DNA of 64,000 nucleotides, from NCBI RefSeq assembly GCF_921293095.1, contig NC_060246.1:140864198-140928197 (forward strand). The letters run 5' to 3'. How positions within the stretch are numbered: the first letter of the stretch is position 1; the number at the start of each line of letters is the position of its first letter. The DNA is from Ischnura elegans. Taxonomy: Eukaryota > Arthropoda > Insecta > Odonata > Coenagrionidae. The notes beneath the pieces were generated by a model. It was not told the DNA's origin. It did not search any database and was given only the letters and a program-made list of their open reading frames with translations. The translations under genes were made by a program, and so were the position numbers. Positions 56,701 to 64,000 of this stretch are shown in pieces.

Positions 56701-59700
56701 AGAAATAAAAATGTAGAAGCATTTAAGTATCAGCACATGTAATGCAAGTGACAGCCTTATCATAATAAAAATGAAAATTCACCTCATTGAAGTAATCTCC
56801 AACCCATTTGGCAGAGATGAGTACTATCATCAAAGGCAGGCCAAAAGAAATACTGCCAGTAGCTTCGATTAAGATCACAGTCAGACTGATGGTCATTCGA
56901 ACAACTCCACCAAGCTGGGCAGCCGCTCCAACAAGGGCATACTTTCCAGGTGTTGCCCACGTCTGCAAAATTAAGATGAATGAATGATCAAAAACTATCG
57001 AATCAGATTTGAATACATATAACGTCAACATTTTATTGCATACATATACAATAAAAATTAGTGAATAACATTACTTCATTAAGGATTTCCATGAGAATAA
57101 AGAGTTTATCTGAAATGACATAATTACAAATATATTTCATGTGCAAAGTGCCCAATCACAATACTGCCGATTAATCTAAACCAATTCATGCCATGCCTAA
57201 AATATTTTATTTAGAACTTCAGAATGAACAAGTCAAGAGATTTGCAGGCATTTAGATACCTCCATCTCAAGTGCCCATATCCTAGATTAAAGAAATATTC
57301 ATCACACACTAGGCTTAAGCAAATTACAGTTTTTATGGTTTAAAAAAATATTATCCTGGGCAAAATGAATTAAGATTGGATGCCCAAATGAAGAACCCTC
57401 ATTTTAGACAATCCCAATTCAAGTACTCTAAGATGCTAATATTATGCTCTTTGACAAAATGTTGATGGGGTTTAACTTTGAAATGTTCATACTTGATTCA
57501 ATATATGTAACTAAATGAACAAAATTCCTTTTTTTGAAGAAAGAAATTTCAACATAAAAATGTTGGCTAAAACCTCTCACAGCTTTTACTTTTGACCGAT
57601 GATGCACTAAACTATTATTTAAGAGAAAAAAGTATGTAATAATACCAGCAGCTTATTAAATCAGTAGGACTAACTCATACCAATAAAAATTTTGTAAAGG
57701 CATATTTTCAAGGTACTGTACCAAATTTAGAGGGGTTAAAGTTAAAAAAGTTAAGTACATATATTATAAGGGTAAGAGTTAAAAACCTTCAAAGCAGGAA
57801 AACAAATCTCCTTCAAAGAAACAAATATGGGACATGAATTAAGTTATCACCTATAGAGCATGAAAACTATAAACTAGTTCATTGATATTATTATGTATTA
57901 AACAAGCTATACCATTGCCTCATTCAAAGATTGACTGCAGTGTGATGTTGAATAAAGGTCCCAAGACCTATCAGTATATGCTCATGAATCAGGTAGTACA
58001 GCCCCAAACAAAAAATAATTAACCACATTGTCAGGCAAAAATGGAAACGTATGCCTCAGAGAACCGACAACTGTGCCTCAGAGGAAGACAAGCCTGTGCA
58101 CACTCCACTTGCTGCATTCCACAAGGGAAATTAGTGACTCTTCACGAGGCAGTGAACGGCAGAGGAGAGTCTTGCCCAAAGCATGAGGGCAATGTAATAA
58201 CCAGCTTGTCTTTATTTTGTATTTTCAGATTCAGTGCCATAGTTTTGATGATAGTTTCAGATATTCAGATTCAGTGCCATAGTTTTGATGGCTAACTTTA
58301 ACCATAGAAAACAGAGAAAAACAGAATAAATTCCATTCGACGAGGATAGTGATAACAGCCATGATCAGCTCCTAACTAGCATATTCTAAAAAGTAGAAAT
58401 TAAAGAAGAGGCGGACACATTTCTCTGGTTCCTCCTCAGCTTCGGAGCCTTTTGTCAAGAAGGTTTGAGTAAAGGGATTAAAATGGTTGAGTGAATGGAA
58501 ACTGGCTGACCAGGCAACCAGAAAACAAGTCAGGAACTAATGTGAAAGTCAGAAAATTATTCTTACCAGAAAGAATAAAAACATAGCTTGGAACAACATA
58601 GGTAATAGGAAACTTGCAATAAGTCAATTTTATGATCCAGTGACCCATAGGCGGATTTAGGGGGGGGGGGGCGGGGAAGGGGGGCATGTGCCCCCTCCCA
58701 GATGGTTAAAAAATAGACAAGATTTTTAATATGGTTTTCATTATAGGCATCCCCCGAGTTACGTAAGTCTCGACTTACATAAATCTGTACTTACGTAAGT
58801 GATAACGTTTTCAAGAGATTTCGTTAATTTTCGAATGCGAGCGCGATGAAGTAGATATTCGCTCGTATACCCAATGTCAGATGAAAACAATGATGATGGC
58901 CTATGGAAGTGGTGCGCTCACTCCTGTACGATACAGCTTGTTCCACAGCATACACACCCGAACTCCGACTTTCAACTATTTAAAAATTGTATCCTTAAAT
59001 TTGGACATTTCCATTAGAGGAATTAAAAGAAAATGAAGTCCGAGCAGAAATCTTTATTGCGGAAAAGCACAGTATAACATGATGAATCAATTTAAGTATT
59101 CAATTTAGTAATGTAGCGTTGAGATACCGTACTTTCCCGAATCCACGTGATCGGTCAATTCGGGGAATAATATTACGCATTTTGATTGTCAATGCTCGAG
59201 ATGCAACTATCAATATATATTAATGTTCATTGATTTTGTGTCTAATAACATAAGAATACGTGGAAGAGTTCATGAATATCGCAGTGAATTGAATGAAACT
59301 TGACCGAGAATTTACCGCGCATTTCTCCGCTGAGAATTCACCCCACCGATCGAAATCTCTGAAGCACCAATGCAGAATGTTTGACTTACGTACATTTCGA
59401 CTCACACAGAGTCTGCCGGAATGCATCTCTTACGTAACTCGGGTGATGCCTGTACGTTCCTTTTGTTAAGTGCATTATGGAACCTCAATCATTTAATTTT
59501 ATATCAATAACTTACATATTAAAATAAAGGGAATATTTTGAACAGTAATTGTTGTATGTAGTTTTTAATTTCAAATATGAGAAGACTGCTTGCCTGCCAA
59601 ACCCTTGTACTTCCCCCACCTCCCAGAAAAAATCCTGGATACACCCTGATAGTGACATTTTCAGCTGGATGAAAGTTTTAGCCCCACAGAATTAATATAA

Positions 59701-61526
59701 CCTGAGTCACAAAATACTTGGAGGTTATCTTATTATGCAAATGATTTTCATATACTTTATACCTTGAAAGCATTATATATCTATTCCAATAAATTTAAGT
59801 TCTTCAATGAAGTACACATACATACTCTCCATACCTCTCGCATACAGTTTACTACAAACAAAAATCCAAAATAACTGATTTACTTTGCTGTTAGATGGCA
59901 AGCATGCATAATGCAAAAAATGGTAGAGTGTCATTTGGAATGGTTTCTGCATAAAAATCCATATTTCCTGCTCATATTTTTAAACTTTCATGCAAGCCTC
60001 CTTTGTCAAGTCCTTTACACCAAGAAAAATTTCTAATAAATGTGATTTTCTATCCCTACAGCAAATCCTTTACTTGTGAATATGTCTAGTTTGCCATGGG
60101 ACTGCTTTGAATGAGAGCTCCCAAGACAATGGGTTAGGGTGCAGCTCCGTCAAAGTTTATGGGCCGGTGGTAGCAGTGGCGCAGCGAGGGGGGGGGGGGG
60201 TTTTGAGGGATAAAACTTTCCTTACACGTCGGAAAATATCCTCTAGAAGGCCCTGTTTCATCTGAAGGGATCAGGAGAAAGATCTGTGAATGCTTTAGCC
60301 TGAGAGTTAATGAGTGCCTCAGTCTCAAAATAAAAAATTCAAGGTGCCAAAAGTTTATATCAAAATGGATTTGGACTTCAATAACCTTCAAAAACTTCTC
60401 CTCCATGCCATCAACAATTGCAATAGATCACCTGTATGAGGGAGTGTGGCAGTTGTAGGAACCAGTGGCACAGCGAGGGGGGGTTTTGGGGGATAAAATC
60501 CCCCCCAGAGCTCAGAGAAATTTTTTAAGTGTAATCCATTTTACTTAATTGGATTGATTTTACTTAAAGAATAGTGCAAGGATTATTAAATATCCTTCAG
60601 AAAGCCGTAAAACTCACCCTTTTGAACCATTTATCATAAAATTACACAATTTATTAATCTCCCACCTACTGCTTATCCTGGTGGGTATACCATACCCCCC
60701 ACACACCCCGGTATTAGTTACACCTAAACCCCCCCAGCCTTAATTCCTAGCTGTGCCCCTGGGTGGTAGAGATTCAGAGAGTGGTACCCCCAGTCCAGTC
60801 ACAAGTGGTTCATTTTTTCCTCTGAGGCTGTTCACTGTTGATGCTCAGGTTACCTGCATTACTTTCATGCTTAATTATTATTTCCCTGATTACTCCAATA
60901 CCAGAGGTTTCTGATAAAAATGTGGGGATCACATCGGAAAAGAATAAATTATCTCTTTTGGGGAGCATGACAGCCTCATTGGTAGGGCACTTGGCTGCTT
61001 ATCGAAGCATCCCTGATTCAAATCCAGGGTGAAGCCTTAAAGAAATGTGTGTCAATCTGTGGTCCAGTCTAGGGAGAGCTCTATTCTCACCAATCCAAAT
61101 GAACATTTGAGTTGAAACACTGGTATGCGTGAATAATGTCTATGATAAACAATTGTTTCAAGCTGTACAGGAATTTTCATAGGAATCCTTACTTTATGAG
61201 AAGATTTTCTGCTGAAAAATATACATAATCATTTTTTAACTACTTTAAATGCTCCAATATCAATCCCAGAATACAAAAATAGGAGAGAGGGAATGAGTTT
61301 TATAATTACTGCAGTCTAAATTAAGTTCTTTCTACCGATGGAGATGACATTCTTACTGAATTCGGAGCCAGTGACTCAAGGCCCATTCCCACTAGGCGGC
61401 CCCATGCAGCTCCAGTGAGAAGTGTGGGAATGAAGAGACCACTGGAAACACTAAGGCCATAGGTCCAGCATGAGAGTAGGAAGTAGAGGGAAAAAAATAT
61501 GCCAACGGACAAAGCTTTATGAGATC
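53646..61526 (-). CDS. ClC-b: CLC-7-type chloride/proton exchanger (3' part of gene, 7 exons)
   Basis: Joined exons on the - strand: 61526-61357, 56962-56783, 55013-54810, 54356-54189, 54087-54004, 53897-53817, 53747-53646 (stop TGA 53648-53646). The product holds the GLFIP chloride-filter segment (GxFxP), the [19 protein letters not shown] helix, the helix-R region GDYFNEGVYDIH, CBS1 ([10 protein letters not shown]), and CBS2 ([34 protein letters not shown]). It closely follows CLC-7: FRDAYPRYP and the RKDLARFRV ending separate it from CLC-6 and CLC-3/4/5. CLC-7 proteins exchange 2 Cl- for 1 H+ in lysosomes, with Ostm1 as partner in animals. The gating and proton glutamates lie in upstream exons outside the window. 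Confidence 0.9.
53817..53897 (-). CDS. ClC-b: ClC-b exon: CBS2 core
   Basis: Acceptor AAAATTTTAG, donor GTAGGT, phase 0, 27 codons: [20 protein letters not shown] and VVNSSNE. Confidence 0.93.
54004..54087 (-). CDS. ClC-b: ClC-b exon: start of CBS2
   Basis: Acceptor TTTTATTTACAG, donor GTAAGT, phase 0, 28 codons: [20 protein letters not shown] and RSPYSVQH. No long open frame marks this small exon; it was found by splice sites and homology to the PFMNPSPYTV region of CLC-7. Confidence 0.92.
54189..54356 (-). CDS. ClC-b: ClC-b exon: linker between CBS domains
   Basis: Acceptor TTCTCTTTTGCAG, donor GTAAAT, phase 0, 56 codons. It encodes [20 protein letters not shown] and [20 protein letters not shown] and [16 protein letters not shown]. 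The GLIxRSxLIVLL and FRDAYPRYP motifs are CLC-7 specific in spacing. Confidence 0.92.
54810..55013 (-). CDS. ClC-b: ClC-b exon: helix R end and CBS1
   Basis: Acceptor TTTAAAG, donor GTAATA, phase 0, 68 codons. Begins [20 protein letters not shown] and continues [20 protein letters not shown], then [10 protein letters not shown] and [11 protein letters not shown]. The tyrosine of VYDIH corresponds to the helix-R tyrosine that helps bind chloride in CLC proteins (family knowledge). Confidence 0.92.
55014..56782 (-). other. ClC-b intron with a long hairpin
   Basis: AT-rich intron. It contains the 126-bp inverted repeat at 56321-56446 and a GC-richer patch (55770-56050) with no recognised coding sequence. 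A/T-rich AAATAGAAACAAAAA-type words repeat near 56655-56710. Confidence 0.6.
56321..56446. repeat. Near-perfect inverted repeat, 60-bp arms, 6-bp loop
   Basis: Left arm 56321-56380 and right arm 56387-56446 are complementary at 58 of 60 positions; the loop is TGGAAC. The arms begin GGTGATTTTTCCGGGTATTC and end TTCACCAAC. A transcript from either strand would fold into a long duplex. The ClC-b pre-mRNA would contain it. Confidence 0.95.
56783..56962 (-). CDS. ClC-b: ClC-b exon: late membrane helices
   Basis: Acceptor TTAATTTTGCAG, donor GTGAAT, phase 0, 60 codons. It encodes [40 protein letters not shown] and [34 protein letters not shown] is diagnostic for CLC-7. Confidence 0.94.
58224..58290. 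repeat. 27-bp direct repeat, 40-bp period
   Basis: TTCAGATTCAGTGCCATAGT followed by TTTGATG occurs at 58224-58250 and again at 58264-58290. Confidence 0.85.
58645..59648. mobile_element. TIR element (hAT-like) carrying a Tigger-type MITE
   Basis: The left end CCATAGGCGGATTTAGGGGG and the complement of the right end, CAGGGTGTATCCAGGA, are similar; both are followed by G-rich tracts. Flanks CCAGTGAC and ATAGTGAC agree at 6 of 8 positions. A separate 709-bp element with its own TA duplication is inserted at 58744. Confidence 0.4.
58744..59452. mobile_element. pogo/Tigger-type MITE
   Basis: A 709-bp non-coding element flanked by TA. Left end TAGGCATCCCCCGAGTTACG TAAG; complement of right end CAGGCATCACCCGAGTTACG TAAG. 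CAGGCAT-type ends with a TA target duplication are typical of Tigger elements. Near-identity of the 24-bp ends suggests moderate age. Confidence 0.75.
60174..60761. mobile_element. hAT-like TIR element with duplicated left end
   Basis: An exact 8-bp target duplication GGTGGTAG flanks it (60166-60173 and 60762-60769). The left end CAGTGGCGCAGCGAGGGGGG pairs with CAGGGGCACAGCTAGGAATT from the complement of the right end. A second copy of the left end, CAGTGGCACAGCGAGGGGGG, occurs at 60464, so the terminal zone is duplicated or a related element is nested. No transposase. Confidence 0.75.
60959..61110 (+). mobile_element. tRNA-derived SINE
   Basis: A tRNA-like head: A-box region CAGCCTCATTGGTAGGGCAC (about 60971-60990) and B box GATTCAAATCC (61016-61026), then a body of about 85 bp. 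A/B box spacing is tRNA-like, but the acceptor stem does not pair, so it is not a working tRNA gene. Unrelated in body to the SINE at 1994. Confidence 0.55.
61357..61526 (-). CDS. ClC-b: ClC-b exon: GxFxP chloride-filter segment
   Basis: Acceptor TTCTTGCTTTCCAG, donor GTAAGA. Two bases complete a codon from the upstream exon, then 56 codons, phase 0 out. It encodes [40 protein letters not shown] and [21 protein letters not shown] is the conserved GxFxP filter motif; CWTYG and GAAWGRL are shared by CLC-6/7. The upstream exon is not found within the remaining 2.5 kb of the window. Confidence 0.93.
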
Positions 61527-62266
61527 CTGGAAAGCAAGAACATTCAGATTGTTAACACAGAAAGGAGCATCTAATTTTTTAATCCATATTTTTCACACTT
61601 TGGTTTATTATTGGTTAATTTTGAGGAATAATTTGATCGAATGTTTGTTACCAATTATATATAAAAGCAAGGAAATGTTTTCATGCATAAAGAGTCATCT
61701 TATAAGCTCATTTTCCTGAAGAATAAGGGTGCAAACATTTATCAGAAAGTTAATACCCTATTCATGGTTAGCTTAATTTCCCACAGTAACTCAGATAGTT
61801 ATCAGAATATTGTACATTTTTATAGAATTGATGAAAATCTCTCAGATAATTATTTATTACTAAAAGCATTGCAACATTAGTATTGCGACACCATTATGAT
61901 GAAATGTTTGTTGAGGGAAAGGCAGTGATACTAAGTTCCCCTCTATGAGTATTGTGTTACACAAAAATCTTACGACATGGTTCATAGATGATTAAGAACA
62001 TGTTCTACCTCTAAAACTAAAGCAGGATCATTATAAGTGTCTTGAGCCCAACAAAAAAGACTCTTTCTTTTATACCAGTTATAAAATACATAGAACACAT
62101 ATTCAAAGATGTTTATGTAAAGCTAATCGTGGCTTCTAATCACTTTACTTCCTATTTCCTAAGATACAACAATTAAATATAGAAAAAGAAAATGGCTTCC
62201 CGGACTTTAGTTTTTCTTCCTGGCATTGTTAGTGGTAAAAATACATGATTTTTTCTCAAATAAGTA
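61527..62266 (-). other. ClC-b intron
   Basis: AT-rich; no upstream CLC exon and no element recognised. Confidence 0.5.
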
Positions 62267-62886
62267 CAGTAAAACCTCTCTTAAACGAAACTCAAGGGAC
62301 CGAAATTTTGCCGTTTCGTTGAACGGGAGTTCGTTCCCCGGAGGTGATGCGCACGTTGCATCATTCTAGGGGCTCGGAAATTGAAGCAAGTCTCCATGCG
62401 TTATCTTCATTCTACCTTCGCATACTTCAAAACAGTGCTTATTTCTTCAGCTGCAATGCAAATCGCGGGCAATAGACCACATTTAGGAAGCCTCAGTTCG
62501 TATTATTCAATCACTTCGCGTGCTTTTTCATCGGTTTTCAAAAATGTATTCAACGTAGAGGTGAGTGCGAGGCCATCCCTTTATTCTCAATATTTGAAAT
62601 AGAGTACATGTATTCGCGAAGTTTACACTGAAAAATTAAGAATTCGATAGATTTGACCATTACTAATATAAAGTTAAAGTAACAGCGCCAATTATAGCTT
62701 CATCATGAAATTAAGATCGCTCTACCATAAAGGCGCGAGTGCGACTTTCGTCGACCCATTAAAGCTCAGTAGGTGGCAGCATTTCTTTATAGTAGTCGAA
62801 TCCAGAATACTCCATAGCAATATTTGCGGTCGCGGGCTTCGTAAATAATTCATTGTACTAGCATCATTTCCATCGCATTCCGGATA

Positions 62887-63221
62887 GACAACTGCCGATA
62901 AGAAAACATCTTGAAAGGCCCTATGCAGGAGTTCTCGAAGTAAAATACGTCACGATTTTGAAAAATGAGTTTTCGAGAAATTATATTCTGCAACCCTCAG
63001 TTCGCTGGCTTCGCGGATTACGAAATTTGAGTCTATTCTAGTGAACTCATCAAACGACCCTTCAATATTCATGACTTTTGAGAGACCCTGCCAGGATTCA
63101 CGGCTTTCGACATCACTCTCCTTCGCGTGGTCGCAGTTGACTGCAAACCGGATTGACAACTCCCGATAAGAAAACAGCTTGGAAGGCCTCATGCAGGAGT
63201 TCTTGAAGTAAAATAAGTCAC
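62887..63221. repeat. 68-bp direct repeat within the Tigger element
   Basis: 62887-62954 and 63154-63221 match closely: GACAACT(G/C)CCGATAAGAAA through ATGCAGGAGTTCT(C/T)GAAGTA to AAATA(C/A)GTCACGA. A related shorter word, GTTGACTGCAAACC, also occurs at about 63135 and 63233. Confidence 0.8.
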
Positions 63222-63620
63222 GAGAATGATGCTGTTGACTGCAAACCCGGTTTTTGCAAAATAACTAAATATGGTGACAGGTGCGACACGCTTCCAAGCT
63301 TTCCAAAGCCCTTGCATTACCTGCAAAATGGTCCTCTTCAATTTCGCCGATCCCTTACATCCATTCGACAAACCAAAAACTCCACTAAAATCCGACGGTA
63401 ATGCCGCTTTGCCGCAGAAATGACCCCTCGGTCGAGAGTCGCAACTTAGCTATTGCAGTTGGGGGGAAGAAAATAACACGCACATTTTTTATTGTTAGTC
63501 CTATGTTTGGGCCCGTGCAGCGATCGAGGAAGAAATCTACTTTCCCCATGAGTGCATCAACTCCCGCCAACCACCGCTGAATTAATCCCGTTGTCATTCA
63601 TGGATTTTTGCTGCTACCAC
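62950..63620 (-). pseudogene. Tigger-like transposase remnant (DDE_1, C-terminal part)
   Basis: Translating the - strand gives the Tigger order. First comes a TTGLIQRWLAGVDALM segment (family pattern M-T-x-x-x-F-x-x-W-L-x-x-L-D-x-x-M), then VDFFLDRCTGPNI at the catalytic D-N/x-C patch. NVRVIFFPPTAIAKL follows (family N-V-x-V-x-F-x-P-P-N-T-T-S-x-L-Q-P-L-D). Next comes AWKRVAPVTIFSYFAKTGF (family A-W-x-x-V-x-x-x-T-I-x-x-C-F-x-x-A-G-F) and an acidic EGSFDEFTRID end. A stop replaces the expected Trp before MTTG and frameshifts separate blocks, so it is non-functional. Confidence 0.65.
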
Positions 63621-64000
63621 AGGGGTGAGGCATCACCATTGGCCCAGTCTAAACATGGCATATTTAGACTGTGTCGTCTTCTTCATGCAACAATTGACGG
63701 GCGTCGCAAACCTTTTTCTCAGGAGAAAATCAACACCGCTTCACATCACGTTAGGACATCGCTACAATCGCCGACAGACAGAGACTGACCTTTAGTATAA
63801 AGCACTCAATTCAAGTAACGTCTAGATCAATGGGAAATGTTGGCTTTCGTGTCTTAAGTGCGAATATTTTTTATCCAAGATTGCGGCAAATGCAAAAGTT
63901 TCTCCTATTTTTTAGATGATGTTGAAATAAACAATGTGAATGAAACAAGAGTAACTACTGAGTCATATATTAAAGATAATTAAGAGATGCAAATTTTGGC

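Larger units (their letters stand above)
56963..61356 (-). other. ClC-b intron, 4.4 kb, with several transposon insertions
   Basis: It holds a nested pair of TIR elements (58645-59648 with 58744-59452 inside), a 588-bp TIR element (60174-60761), a SINE (60959-61110) and a short tandem duplication (58224-58290). 56963-58220 shows nothing recognisable. Confidence 0.6.
62267..64000 (-). mobile_element. pogo/Tigger element, broken, runs off the window
   Basis: Starts CAGTAAAACCTCTCTTAAAC after TA (62265-62266), a well-known pogo/Tigger terminal repeat pattern, followed by CGTTTCGTTGAACGGGAG subterminal words. Transposase remains lie on the - strand from about 63620 to 62950. The other terminus is not within the window. 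Confidence 0.65.

Noticed and set aside
61527..62266. Upstream ClC-b exon in the last part of the window
   Set aside because: No - strand translation in any frame resembles the preceding CLC-7 segment; the exon must lie beyond 64000.
1..64000. CRISPR array, rRNA, or bacterial-type operon
   Set aside because: No regularly spaced identical short repeats and no rRNA-like sequence were seen; both host genes are spliced.

Overview
This window is eukaryotic nuclear DNA, almost certainly from an insect or a close arthropod relative. The evidence is AT-rich sequence, genes split into 75-200 bp exons by introns of 0.1-8.6 kb, and dense transposable elements (piggyBac, hAT, pogo/Tigger, Ty3/Gypsy, LINE, tRNA-derived SINE). 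No prokaryotic operon, CRISPR array or ribosomal RNA is visible. I cannot name the species.

Two host genes lie tail to tail. On the + strand, eight coding exons between 3727 and 20021 encode the C-terminal two thirds of a CELF/Bruno-family RNA-binding protein. It is closest to the CELF3-6 subgroup, for which Drosophila bru3 is the fly counterpart; its exons give the end of RRM2, the long Ala/Gln/Pro-rich linker and a complete RRM3 ending in RPKDANRPY. The start of the gene is off the left edge. On the - strand, seven coding exons between 61526 and 53646 encode the C-terminal half of a lysosomal CLC-7-type chloride/proton exchanger (Drosophila ClC-b): the last membrane helices and both CBS domains. 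Its 5' exons lie beyond 64000. All splice junctions named here have GT/AG ends and consistent phase.

Layout. 1-3.7 kb: bru3 intron with a CpG-rich, pyrimidine-rich block, a SINE, a diverged direct repeat and a piggyBac MITE. 3.7-20 kb: bru3 exons; the 8.6 kb intron before RRM3 holds a piggyBac-like MITE and a hAT MITE. 20-31.5 kb: about 11 kb with no recognisable transposon, probably a long bru3 3' UTR plus flank. 31.5-41.6 kb: a graveyard of TIR elements, a broken piggyBac transposase, two decayed LINEs and a degenerate purine-rich repeat array. 42.3-51.3 kb: a nested composite, in which a TTAA-flanked piggyBac-like element has received an almost intact Ty3/Gypsy retrotransposon (LTRs differing by 2 substitutions and 1 indel, 4-bp target duplication CCAT) and a hAT element (8-bp duplication). 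52-61.5 kb: the ClC-b 3' half, with a 126-bp near-perfect hairpin, nested TIR elements and a SINE in its introns. 62.3-64 kb: a broken pogo/Tigger element running off the right edge.

The host genes are not obviously functionally linked: one is a neuronal-type RNA-processing regulator, the other an endolysosomal ion exchanger. I found no clear new multi-gene system. The best leads are the intronic hairpin, the perfect palindrome at 33.9 kb, the Gypsy polyprotein that reads into its own LTR and carries a recently expanded 27-residue repeat, the tandem splice acceptors before bru3 RRM3, and the transposon-poor tract after bru3.
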